In this document: one piece after another, positions 37,751 to 54,676 of the stretch | Position numbering within the stretch: the first letter of the stretch is position 1 | Layout of the letters: each line of letters opens with the position of its first letter | Translations under genes and position numbers: made by a program | Assembly (NCBI RefSeq): GCF_000346465.2 | Contig: NC_034011.1 | Span: 9,146,087-9,210,086 of the forward strand | Direction: 5' to 3' | DNA: 64,000 bases | From: Prunus persica | Lineage: Eukaryota > Streptophyta > Magnoliopsida > Rosales > Rosaceae | The notes under the pieces: model-generated | Databases searched by the model: none | The model's input: the letters and a program-made list of their open reading frames with translations, nothing else | What the model was told of the DNA's origin: nothing

Positions 37751-37844
37751 AGATTTTGGGGATTTTGGGTATATGATTCGGCGTATGGTTTGCAATATTC
37801 AAAACCACTTGTTTAATCGAACCGGATCGGTTCAATTCGGCGTA
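37751..37844. other. Flank between the gypsy LTR and the right inverted-repeat arm
   Basis: This stretch (gtatatgattcggcg..., ending with an aaccggatcggttcaattcgg-like phrase) recurs, again next to the same LTR end, at about 46810-46886 in reverse orientation. It is therefore probably the original genomic neighbour of the gypsy insertion. Confidence 0.6.
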
Positions 37845-38888
37845 TTTCAAGAGTCTACTGAGCCTATACTGTTCCTTTGTCCCTAGGCCCAAGCAGTTTG
37901 GTTTGGTTCACCTCTAAACCATAAAGTGGTGTCCAAAGATTTACCACAATTGGGAACTAGCTGTCTAGTTTGATGGTTATGCTCAGTGTGGTGAAGAAGG
38001 ATAGAGAGTGGGCTTTGTCTCTTACGAGCTTTTCGCTTTGGGAAAGGCTGGTGAATTTTTATTTATTTATTTATTTTGTTTGATAAATGGATGGTATTGT
38101 GCAGGATGAAAAAAAGTCTCTCATTGTGGCCGATCACAATGGCTCGATTTCCTTTGGAAAAATAAATTATCATCTCGTTTATAAAGAAAGCTAAAGTTTA
38201 TGTGGCGTAAGGAGTATTGTATTGAAATTAAAATATATATATATAAGCTAAAGTCTATGTATAATTTGTACACATGAAATTAATCATACAAGCAACATTA
38301 GTTTTCTTTTGAAGAAAAGTATTGTGCTGATAGCCGACTTGATGTTTTCTCAAATAAGCACCTGATCGAGCATTTTCTTTTGAATTTTTAATGGATCTAT
38401 AACGCATTTATACACTAGTATCGTATTCTAAGTTCATTTCAACTTAAGACAAACAGGATCCCATAAGTAGCAAATATTTCAGTCAAGGCTCAACATCTAT
38501 TTATTTTAGTTTTTATTTTTATTTATAACGTTTTTATTTAGAAGAAATTACATTTATAATTTAGCCATAAAGGGCACTGATCACAAGGACTAATACAAAC
38601 ACATGAAGGATACATCAACAACATCTAGACAATAAGATATCCCTCCAACCATATCCACAACTGGCCAAAGCACCTCCACCGCATAAAGTCAACAAACTTG
38701 GATAACGAGGCACGTCAACAACATAAAGTAAAATTAAAACTAAACCCTCACAAGGAAAGACAACTGACTCATAATGAGTTGTTGCAACTTATTCTGACTC
38801 AGAAAAAGTAAAACAAAAAGTTAAAACATGAAAAACAGCTCACACAACCACTATGGAAGAGCCACTGTACTTTATCCATCCTTGGGAT

Positions 38889-42442
<3,554 letters not shown>

Positions 42443-42504
42443 AACTGAGTGGAGGGTTTTTGATGATCGAGCTAGGTGTGCTCTTCCTGCTATATTGCAT
42501 GGGG

Positions 42505-42512
42505 TTTATATA
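42505..42512 (-). promoter_or_regulatory. TATA box of the intact beta-glucosidase
   Basis: tatataaa on the minus strand, about 63 bases upstream of the ATG at 42442. It falls in the segment deleted from the pseudogene copy. Confidence 0.7.
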
Positions 42513-43597
42513 GAGGGAGTACGTAACTTCTACACGTGAAAATAATAATTCAAAAGCATTTTTATTTCTTTTTTGTAAAGCCAAGCGGGCTTTAAAGCTA
42601 AGGTACGGGGACAGAGAGAAAAGTTGGGACCTTCTTTTTTTTCCTTTTTTCTATAGTGCTGTATAGAAAAGCAATCCAAAGATTCCCTTGGGACTACCTT
42701 CAGAGTCTGGTTTTGCTGCCGTGCCCTAACCTCTGGTGTTGGAAAGATAATCTAATTGCACCCTTCTCCATTAATGTTTTCTATCCTATGTCCATCAATT
42801 GGCGTTAATTGCTTAAAACAAATTCCTCTCTCATGGAAACTCTTGCTCATCTTTATGGGCGAACGCGAACTCTTCCTCATTGGTTCCTTAGAAACTATTT
42901 CTCTCTCATTGTTATTGGAATTTAGCCCCAAACACACAGTATACCTATAAATTTGCTGGCTTTAATATACAATGAACCCATAATAGGTACATTATTTTTC
43001 GTAAATGAAGTAATAGGTATGTTATTTTCCAAACATAAAATTGTATGTACACTATTATATTTATAAAATAATAAAATAATAGATAATTAATCACGTATAC
43101 TTCATAAATAAATAAATAAAAACTTTTTAATATTAAATAAACCGATTAGGTATGTTAAATATGATTTTATTGTTAAATTAAAAAAAAAAATTCCGAATGA
43201 ATTCCAACATCCATTTGGAGATCATTCCAAATTCAATGTGTCTCATTAGTTACAATCCAATTAAAAATTGTTTCTATATTGGTCTACATTAATATACAAA
43301 ATGCAATAATGGCTTAGTTGGCGGTATTTTAGGAATCAAAAAATAAAATAAATTCGATTTTGAGCTTGATTAGGTAACTTGCCGAGTTGGATCATGTTAA
43401 TGTATGCATTTTGGGTTTTTCTTTTGGCTTCTCATGACAATTTTGTAATAGAATTTTTATTGTTTTTATCAAGCTCAAGTTTGGATTAAGAATAGCTTCT
43501 CTAGGTGTTCTTAACTAACAACTATCCTATGGAGATTCAAGTAAATTGACAAAGGTAAATTGTGCATTGCATCACATTGCCTTGAATTGATTTCATA

Positions 43598-43642
43598 AAA
43601 TGATGACTAGTCATCTGTTTCTCGTTTGACTAGTCATCATTT
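43598..43642. repeat. Perfect 16-base hairpin
   Basis: aaatgatgactagtca (43598-43613) and its exact complement (43627-43642) with a 13-base loop. The inner tgactagtca is itself a palindrome, and a related gactagtca motif recurs near 46075. Confidence 0.85.
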
Positions 43643-44667
43643 CTACTGTTTGGTGTTTACTTGATTCTGATGATTTCACACACTTTCACTATAGTTGTTG
43701 CTAGCACAGAGGATGCCTAGATTGACGGGTCCTTCTGAGTGCCTAGGTTGTCACTAGTAATCTTCTAGGGTTGCAGTTACACTGTGGCATGCTCTGTGTG
43801 TATTATTGATTGTGGCTGTTCATGACTAGCAGTTGACAAGTTATAAGTGTTTTTGGTCAAGTTCTAAAGTGTGTGAAGATTGTTGCGTTTTGTTTAAGTG
43901 TCGTAAAATTTACCCCTCGTCACCTAAGTACCAATTTCAAATCCTAGTGAAGAATAGATTGTTGAAAATAATGATAAAGGAAGAAGAAGAAGAAGAAGAA
44001 GGGAAGTTGCTGGTTCGATGTTAGATTCTTTAGGGAATAATCAAGTATTGTTATATATTATTCTTCTTCTTCTAAGTGTGAGGAAATTGGTAATCATCCT
44101 TGTAAACGAACTTGTAAATTAACACAAGTACGCAATAGTCTAAAGAAAGATTTAAGATTGTAGACTAAAAGGATATATACATCAAGGTATTAAGTTTTTT
44201 TCTGAATTCGACACCCATGTTTTTTTGTTCTTTGTCCAACAGCCATTAGTTATAGTGCACCTTCTATAAAGATTTCATATATAATAAAATACGACGTCGT
44301 CCTTATATTGAACTCTCAGGATTATGAGAGTGGTCTTGGCATTATTCTACGGTGTTTTGTTATACCATGTGATTATGTCATTCCACTCCAATTCAAATTC
44401 CCATCAGCATAGTTCGAACTCATGTACAACAAGATGGGCACTCTAATCTAAGGAGTGGAAAATCGATCTCGAGTGTCATAATGTGGGCATACTACCTTGG
44501 CCAACTAACCCAACTCACATTTGCCAAAAACAAAAGTAGCAAGAAAAGAAAAAATTGATAGAAGAAATAATTTTTAATGAATACATCAATTTCTCTCATA
44601 TAATTGTGGCATGAAAAACATATTACCTGCAAACTTTTAACCATGGTTACTTTAATTTATATAGGGT

Positions 44668-44745
44668 TCATTTCAATTTGGTATCCCATAAAATACAACT
44701 ACAGAATACCATAAAAGTACAACTATAGGATACCAAACTGAAATT
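44668..44745. repeat. Small foldback element
   Basis: tttcaatttggtatcc near the left end pairs with ggataccaaactgaaa near the right end with one mismatch; the inside has related ataccataaaa and acaactata phrases. It is probably a short foldback repeat. Confidence 0.7.
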
Positions 44746-46516
44746 AACCCATTTACATATGCCAAACTTTAAAAGAGGTGGCGAGGCTCAAGGGTGGTCA
44801 GAAAAATGCACTCAAAAACGGACGTGGCATAATATTTACTCTCAACACGTCCTCTCACCTGTTGACCGACTTGAACTACTTCCACTATTCAATAATGTGC
44901 AAGTGGCCAAAAAAGAGCTTCTAATCTGCAAGTAATAGAAGTGGGAAAGAAAGTAGCTTTAAACCCCACGGCCAGACACACCCACACCCGCCTACTGCCC
45001 CACCTAATCACCCAACCCCAAGCCCAATAAAGAGAGAAGGTGGATTCCGCTTTGTGATCACATTGACAGGACAGCACTTTTATTGCATCTTGGCTTGACT
45101 TGAAACCTAAAGAGGGGGGAGAAAGAGAGTATGTTCCGATTCTAAGATGTTAAATTTGCATCAATCTTTAAATTTTTTTCGCGAAGATTAAGATGTTGAA
45201 CGCACTGCTTAAGAAGTTAGAGGTGGCTGCGCTCTGTTGTTACATGTGCCTCAAATATTTAATGTTTTAGGTCTGTAAGAGTGGCTATAGTATTTATTCG
45301 CTTACTATTATTGATGAAATCAAAAAAGAAAAAGGGATTACTTTTTAGATACCTTATCTAAATTCGGATACGGTGTCAATTTCTAAGGGCTAAACTATGA
45401 TAATGTGAAGATGAAAATGTTCTACATTGGAAAGTTAATTAATTTAGTAAGGGCTTATGAAGAGTTGAGCTACTCTCCCTTTTGCGAATTAGTTTTGGAG
45501 TGAACCTCAACTTTCTTTATAGTATCAGAGCGCGTTTGTCCACGTGTGAAACCTCAACTTCTGCTTCCCAGCTATCCTACTCTACACCTACCCAACTATC
45601 CTCCAATTTTGATCTGTAAATCCGGAGCTGAGTTGCGGTGCCATGGGGTGAACTAGTTGATGAACTAGCTGTTATTTCCATGAAGGACAAGCTACTAGCT
45701 CAACTAAGTTTAGAGAAGAAGGTTGAAAATGGAGGTAGTGCTCATTTCCTAAATAGACCCAGGATTGCTTGAGCTTGCAATTACTTTTTCTATAAGAACC
45801 TTCTTAACTTATGCGTACACATTTCTGGTGTGATTCTTTGATTTATATGCCTAGTCATACTGTTTGCGTTATATCTGAAATGTTGATGAATGTTCACGCA
45901 CTTATCACTCTAGTTGTTGCTAGCACAGGGGATGCCAATATTGATAGGTCTTTCTGAGTGCCTAGGTTGTCATGTAGTTATCTTCCAAGCTTGCAGGGAT
46001 TTAAATATTTGGTATGTTGTGCATTTGTGTTTTGCTTATATGTTCAAGGGTCTATGACTAGTTATTGACTAGTCATATTGTCTCCACGTTTATTTGATAA
46101 TTATTGTCATACATCTATCCATTGGGGTTTTAATTTAGAGATATTTAGTGATATACCCATTTCTAGCACTAATATTATAAATAAACCCTACACAATTGAA
46201 TTCCTATAAACAAACCCAAAAAAGACCCAAAAAATGATAGCTGGCCTTATTGAATTTAATATTGATTATTAAATTACTTTGATGCCCTATTGAGTGCTTT
46301 GGGTATTTTTATGAGATTTTGGGGTTGGGCTTGTTTTAAGAAATTGATGGCAGTTTTGTAATTTATAAGAAGTTAAAAGCTTTTTTGTTATGTTGTAAAT
46401 GGGATTTGGGTGTGTTTCTAAAGTCCATTTTATATAGGATATTTTTATAATTTGGGCCCCCATATTGGGTATAATAGTGAATCTCCCTTTAATTTACCTC
46501 CTTCACCTATGTACCA

Positions 46517-46519
<3 letters not shown>

Positions 46520-46557
<38 letters not shown>
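46520..46557. repeat. (AG)n microsatellite
   Basis: An uninterrupted run of about 18 AG units. Confidence 0.95.
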
Positions 46558-46561
<4 letters not shown>

Positions 46562-46674
46562 ATGGAGACAAGACAGACAAAGAGCTCGAAGTGGTTGGCA
46601 TGTGTGTTTTTCAAATTTTGTGGAGCATAACTTGCGTGTTGGCATGCCCAAGCCCGAAAAAAGCCAAAAGTTTT

Positions 46675-46774
46675 NNNNNNNNNNNNNNNNNNNNNNNNNN
46701 NNNNNNNNNNNNNNNNNNNNNNNNNNNNNNNNNNNNNNNNNNNNNNNNNNNNNNNNNNNNNNNNNNNNNNNNNN
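46675..46774. other. Assembly gap (exactly 100 N)
   Basis: The round length suggests a gap of unknown true size. Confidence 1.
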
Positions 46775-46809
46775 ATATTATATATATATATAATTTTTAT
46801 AATACCACC

Positions 46810-47030
46810 GGTCCGGTTTAATTAAACAAGTGGTTTTGAATATTGCAAACCATACACCAAATCATATACCCCAAATCCCAAAATCTTGTTACATAGAGAA
46901 ATAAAAAAAATAAACCCGTCCACGCTACAAACAATTGTCATCAGAAGTCCAAAATTGCGGTCATCAGGAATAGCCATGAACACAGGCCAACCCTCAGATG
47001 GTGGCTGAGGCAAAATTACACAGCAGGAAT
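46810..47030 (-). mobile_element. Truncated copy of the gypsy LTR end with its flank
   Basis: 46887-47027 matches the end of the gypsy LTR (37605-37750) in reverse orientation, and 46810-46886 matches the flank at 37751-37830. The other LTR part is missing; the join to the beta-glucosidase flank falls at a shared cct. Confidence 0.75.
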
Positions 47031-48606
<1,576 letters not shown>

Positions 48607-48728
48607 ATAACTATAGGTGCAGGGTTTCAAAGCTTTGAGTTTAGAGTAGGATTTCATTTGTTAAATTCCATGCAATTTTTTTTGAGTTGAAATAGGTGTT
48701 TTATCTAGGAAATGCAAAAAGGGGAGAT

Positions 48729-48969
48729 TGTTAGTATGAAAATTGTATTGTCATTCCCTAAACTCTAGCATAGGTCGGGAATTAGGGTGTGAATATTACC
48801 TGTTGTTGATTGCAAATTGGAAACTTATATTCGCAAGAAACGGTTGCTTAATTACAGTATTGATTTCGGAGTCTGTATATTTTGTGGCAATTGCGTTGAG
48901 TATTATTCTATGTATATCCTTTCAATGAAATATTTTATAAAATAATGCGACTTACGGATTAATCTAACA
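48729..48969 (+). repeat. Isolated 241-base LTR
   Basis: It begins TGTTAGTATG, ends TTAATCTAACA, and has TGTTAG/CTAACA inverted tips. A purine tract (aaaaaggggagat) precedes it directly, so it is the 3' end of an LTR element whose body is missing. It abuts the broken end of the beta-glucosidase fragment at about 48606. Confidence 0.75.
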
Positions 48970-49947
48970 TTTTGTCTTTTACTGGAAGTTTTGGGGCAAC
49001 ACATTCAATCCCGGATTTTCGAAGAAAGACTTTATCGATATGAGGAATCTGATTTCATGACAGGACCCGCCCCAAATTCCTCGGAACCCAGGACGAATCC
49101 TATGGAAATTCTGACATCACACCAATGTCGGGCCCACTTCAATTAACATAGCCTCTTTTTCAAAATTAAGGAAAAGGGGCACGAGACTTTCTGCCAAAAG
49201 TTTCGGCAGATTCTCCCTTGTAAAATGGACATTACCAAAATTTTCAACCTATTAAACAAACATAGTTTATCCACAACTGGCAGCATGCATCAGATAAATC
49301 ATACAGTTTATATATAGGCCTCCAGCCTTCAAATAATTCAAAGCAGAAACACTAGCGATGCTCTTAAATCAAATAAGGAAATTAAACGATGCAATTAGTG
49401 AATTCAAACTAAGTTATGCATGCTCACTGTAATCCAGTTAATATAACTTCCTGATTTCCATCATGTGACATTTAGCAACCAACCGCAATCGCAAGTAGAT
49501 TAAGGACTCGGTCTAAGTTGTACAACAATCCAAAACGGGTTCCAAAACGGTCTTGATAACAACCACATTTTAACGACACTCACTTAGCCGAACGGGAAAA
49601 CGAAAAAACCAAATCAATCAAGCCTCGTTTTCAAACGAGTTTAATGACCATCGACAAAGTCGAAACCGAATTCATCCAAAGACCAATATAACTTTAGTTC
49701 GCGGCTGCACTCGGGTGAGACCCCAAGCTACCTACGTACTCTTACTGAGGGATCAAGCCACACGTAGTTCTTCCATCCATAATCATGAACCAGAAGATAT
49801 ACAATCATTTTCAGTAGTACAAATAAGTTATTTCTAGAATTATCCTTCCCCTTTAATTTAAATCACAACACACCAAACATAATTCTTTTTAAACATTAAT
49901 CTTTCCCCGATATAGTAAAATGATCCCTTTTTCCTCTCTCTGTTACT

Positions 49948-50880
49948 TCACTACACGCCGGAGAGTCCAACGTCTTACGTAGTAAAGCAATGGTAACCTA
50001 AGTATACGGATCCTGTATCACACGCCGGAAAATCCAACGCCACGTGTGATGAGCTAATAACATAATCATAATGTCTCACACGCCGGAATATTCCAACGCC
50101 AAGTGTGAGATCCAATAATCACATATTTTTCCACACGCCAGAATTTCCAACGCCACGTGTGGGAAATCCATAACAAATTCATAATGTCTCACACTCCGGA
50201 ATATTCCAACGCCATGTGTGAGACCAGATAATCACATATTCTTCCCACACGCCGGAAAATTTGCAACGCTATGTGTGGGAAGTGTCTCACACGCTGAAAT
50301 ATTCTAACGCCACATGTGAGACCATATAATCACATATTCTTCCCACACGCTGGAAAATTTCTAACGCCACTTGTGGGAAGTGTCTCATAGGCTGGAATAT
50401 TTCAACGCCACGTGTGAGACTGTATAATCACATATTCTTCCCACATGCCGGAAAATTTCCAACGCCACGTGTGGGAAGTGTCTTACACGCCGGAATATTT
50501 CAATGCCACATGTGAGACTATATAATCACATATTCTTCCCATATGCCGAAAAATTTCCAATGCCACATGTGGAGAGTGTCTCACACGCCGAAATATTCTA
50601 ACGCCACGTGTGAGACTATATAATCACATATTCTTCCCACACGCCCGAAAATTTTCAACTCCACATGTGGTAAGTGTCTCAAACGCCGGAATATTCTAAC
50701 GCCACGTGTGAGACTATATAATTACATTTTCTTCCCACACGCCGGAAAATTTTCAACTCATTTTTTGAGAAGTGTCTCACACGCTGAAATATTCCAACGC
50801 CACATGTGAGACCATATAATCACATATTCTTCCCACATGCCAGAAAATTTCCAACGCCATGTGTGGGAAGTCCAGTAACT
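49948..50880. repeat. Minisatellite of 18 hairpin units with alternating stems
   Basis: Each unit of about 56 bases has a loop like gccggaatattccaacgcc closed by a stem. Stems differ but stay paired: ATCACAC/GTGTGAT (unit 2), TCTCACAC/GTGTGAGA (units 3, 5, 7, 13, 17) and TTCCCACAC/GTGTGGGAA (units 6, 14), with some units decayed. From unit 3 on the two last stem types alternate strictly. The spacers are ataatcacatattctt after one type and a short tgt after the other. Confidence 0.9.
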
Positions 50881-52235
50881 GGGGGATGTACTTAACATAG
50901 TGTAATTATATACCTTCCAAAATAATCAACATTATTTATTAACCCAATTCACCATAATTCATCCAAACCTCATCACAAATAATTTGAACAACTCAATATA
51001 AACTCATCGCCAAAGCAAATCAAGCTCTCAAATCTCGAGATAAACTCAAATTCACAATTAAATAATACTAATACAAATATATTTAAATTTCCCAAATTTT
51101 CATTCAAACTATATTTCATGCATATTCATTTAATTATTGAAAATAATGCACGTTTTCAAACAAAAACTACTTAATTACTAATACTTATAACCGAGTCCAA
51201 GGCTCACGTTCACAACCCACTTATCCAATATCCCAAGCTCGCCCATTCCAGAACTTCAATTGTAAATAACAAAATTCAAGAATTATTAGAACAACTCAAA
51301 TAACAGTCAAGACTCGCTTACATGGTCGTCTAACTACCCCGGAAGACTCACGGTCAACCGAGTCGTCTAACTACCCAAACTTGGTTAACCGGGCCCGCTG
51401 GGCCCACAATCTCCGATTTTCGATCCGAAAGTTCCTTTGAATTCCACAAGGTTTATGACCCGTCCTGCAAGTTTGGTCCGGATCGGACAGTCGGATCGCT
51501 CACGATCACACGATCAGACGGTTACGATTATATAGCCCTAATGTTCGTGATTTTGGAGTATCCGGGACACCAATTCATGATCCGTCGAATCCTATACGAT
51601 CCTAGAAATACAAGGTACAACCTATATAAATTTGAGTTCGATCCAATGGTCTGAACATATCGAACCTGGAAATTGCACAATAAGTGAAATACGTTCGAGG
51701 CTCAAATGATATCCAAATTGACATCCGAGCACACCTACGAGCTCATGGCAACATGAAGATTATTTTAGGATGAAATGTGGCCCCCATTACACTGCCCATG
51801 CATCGGCAGCGCGCGGGTGTATAGAGTATTTTCCAGCGACTGAAAAACTCCGCCCCGCCACTCACCCTTCCTACCCTAGGTACTACACGAAGTGGGGATC
51901 ATTTTATTCAACTGTGAGGAAGTCCAATTTGGACGGCACCGGCCGAAATTTCAATTTGAAATCCGGCCAAAACCTATGTTTGAAAATCAAATTCCAAAAC
52001 ACAATTATCGTTTGATTCCTACACAACAGGTAGCTAGAGCGTGGAAAAAGACGAATAAAACTCACCTTATTCTCCGAAATTGTGTGGTGGTCGGAGCAAC
52101 ACGGCGGCAGAAAGAAACAGGCTCGAACTAAGTGAACCTGCTGGCAAATCTCGTGCTCTCCGACTGGGAAAAGTGGTGGGTCGTGATCATAGGCCGGAGC
52201 TGAGAGAATCGAACAGAGAGGGAATCAGAGTCGGG

Positions 52236-52238
52236 GAG

Positions 52239-52287
<49 letters not shown>
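52236..52287. repeat. (AG)n microsatellite in the solo LTR
   Basis: About 24 AG units near the right end of the LTR. Confidence 0.95.
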
Positions 52288-52290
<3 letters not shown>

Positions 52291-52595
52291 TTGAGCGTGT
52301 GGGCGGAGAGAGCGAAGGAGATTTCTCATTTTTCTGAAACTAACTTTGAGTTATTTACGGTTATGCCACTGAGACATTTTTTTATCAACATCTCCTCATT
52401 ACAACTTCGATTTGAACCCACTACATGTCTACGGACTCGTCTCGACGTGCCTTCCACAACGGTCCAATTAGAATTTTCAAATTCCTTCCCGATCACAAAG
52501 TCAACTTTTAACCCTATTAAAATATTGCGTGGTAATTTCGTCTTTTACTTGTATAATTTAATAATTAAAAATTAATTTAGGTTCAGATTGTTACA

Positions 52596-53315
52596 TTTCA
52601 GGTAAATCCTGACATAATCATGTATTCATTATAGGATTTCTAGTTGGAGTTATTTTCACTCAAGCACTTTTATGTTAATCCTATTTTTAATAGGATTAGA
52701 TTTTGTCTCTTGAGATTACTTTTCTAGTTGGACTCTATTTTGATTTAAGTTAAAATATTATGTTTTCATCATCTTGGACTTGAAAAATATGTTTTAATTA
52801 ATATCCTATTTAGTTCGTTGTTTACATCTTGATATACATTGTTTCATTGGATAAACAATTGATTGGATTGCAAATGATAAGCTGACGAAACCATATAGGA
52901 TTCTAAGACTATCAAATTGAATGAATGACAAGATATTAAGTTGTGGCTGTGGACCTTCACGTGAAGGTTGAGAATGAGTTTTGCATAAATAATTGTGTGC
53001 ATCTCTTTTGGAAGATACATCTTTTGATATTTGTGTTGAGCATATAGAATTCTTAAGAAAAAGGTGTTGTGCACATTTTTCAAATAAGTCATCAAGTGTT
53101 CCTTGTTTACTTGGTGATTTATCAAATCCTTTCATCATTCATATTGCATTCATATGCATATTAGTAACTCATACGGTTACGGGCACCAAGACCGTAGTGG
53201 CGGTTTTCCCTCGACGAGCTTGAAGCAATCATGACCAGTATTACGTTCAACATAAGGAGTGTCGAAGATCATCCTGTGACAGAAGTTGAGTTACAAAGAA
53301 GTCGGTAAACATTAT
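52596..53315. other. A/T-rich DNA between the solo LTR and the CACTA element
   Basis: No gene was recognised. Because of the solo LTR insertion, its left edge was originally continuous with 48970-49057. Confidence 0.5.
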
Positions 53316-54660
53316 CACTACTACAAAAAAGCAAAAAGACGACGGTAAATCACCGTCGTGTATTTGGTTTTTCAATGGTCGTGGAATCCACCGTCATCTT
53401 TTCCCTCATAAACCACGACGCTAAATAACCGTCGTTGTTAAACAATACAACGTCATCAAAAAATACAAAACGACGTCTTTGTACTGCAAAAGATCTAAAA
53501 AAAGCAATCGATGATGATAATAGACGACCAATTCTCTAAAAAGACCGTCGTTAAAAAGGGAAAATATGACACATATTAAGAGAACAAGGCCGCAAGATAG
53601 ACATACAACGACGACAATAAAAATACGCCGACGTTAAATATAATTTTCACGACAATAAAAAATATGACGTCTTTAAATACATTAGAAGACGACGTTATTG
53701 ATACCTACTACGTCGCACATATAAACACAACCGTCGTACAATTAATTTTCCACTTCGATTTTTTGATAAAAGATGACGTGGAAATAGTTGTCAGTGTCAT
53801 TATTTACGACGTATGTGTTTCTATAGTAGACGTTGAAAAACTAAACAACGTCAGTTACAAATATATGAGAGTCGTATTAAAAAATTTATACGTCCTATTT
53901 TCAGAAACAAACAACGACCATAAATATTAGACGTTGTTAAATACAACAACGTCGGAAAACAATAAAAACAGACGTGTTTAGTCTGCTAAAGTTCTACAAC
54001 GTCTCTTATTTACAAAAAACCGTCGTGAAATAAATTTTCCACTTCGATTTTATCTAAAAAAGATGACGTGGAAATAGTTGTCAGTGTCATTATTTACGAC
54101 GTATACATTTATATAGTCGACGTTGTATTTATATGTATTCATTACTCACGACGCACTTAATAATATAAACGACGTTGAAATTCTAAACAACGTCGGTTCC
54201 AAATAAATGAGAGCCGTATTACAGAACATATAGACGGCGTAGATTATGATGGGAGCCGTATTACAAATAACGTCGTTTAATTGTTATTAGACGGCGGTTA
54301 TAATGAATTTCCGTCGGAATTAATTTCGTTCCTCTTCGTTTATAAAAGAACTTGCGACGTGGAAAATGTATGATGACGTCGTATTTTTTAACGTTCAGAT
54401 TATATATCTCGTTTTTTAGACGTCGGTATTATGGGATTGGAGTCGTGTTATTTTGAATTACATGGCGGTTCTTTATCCTTCACCGACGTGATATCCTGAA
54501 TAATTGCTTCACAATAGCGTCGTGGTTCTTCATTGTTACGTTGCTTTAAGACGTCGGTAAATATGCTGAATAACTGATTCACAATAACGTCGTGTTTTAT
54601 TTGAACGTAGAAAGTGAAGAAATCACATTACAATATATTACAAAATTAATGTCATACACT
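53316..54660. repeat. CACTA subterminal repeat region
   Basis: Dozens of CGACG/CGTCG motifs, many as inverted pairs such as gacggtaaatcaccgtc near 53340. Two longer segments repeat (a unit with gatgacgtggaaatagttgtc near 53772 and 54062, and one with aacaacgtcRgttMcaaata near 53845 and 54186). These are the likely transposase binding sites, by analogy with TNPA sites of En/Spm. Confidence 0.85.
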
Positions 54661-54676
54661 GCCAATTACATAAGCA

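Larger units (their letters stand above)
43401..46512. other. Intergenic DNA, repeats only
   Basis: No gene was recognised. It contains a diverged direct repeat (43660-43830 with 45880-46080, sharing agttgttgctagcacag and gagtgcctaggttgtca), a GAA run near 43980, and small foldbacks listed separately. A minus-strand frame at 44889-45077 has no recognised domain. Confidence 0.5.
49058..52595 (+). mobile_element. Solo LTR of a long-LTR retrotransposon
   Basis: It starts TGACAGGACCCGCCCC and ends GATTGTTACA, with the five bases tttca directly before (49053-49057) and after (52596-52600). A matching target duplication around one LTR means the element was reduced to a solo LTR by recombination. 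It contains an 18-unit minisatellite, a few hundred bases with higher G+C near 51350-52200, and an (AG)n run. Short frames inside show no domains. A nearly identical copy begins at 62719. Confidence 0.87.

Noticed and set aside
49948..50880. Possible CRISPR-like array (regular repeats and spacers)
   Set aside because: Repeats are hairpins in a plant LTR, spacers are themselves repeated, and the host is a eukaryote.
51770..52575. Frames in the solo LTR, one with an Arg-Glu run
   Set aside because: The Arg-Glu run is the (AG)n microsatellite; the other parts are LTR sequence with no domain.
53664..53930. 88-codon plus-strand frame in the CACTA subterminal region
   Set aside because: It is made of the subterminal motif repeats and A/T-rich spacers, has no recognised domain, and lies on the strand opposite to the element's genes.
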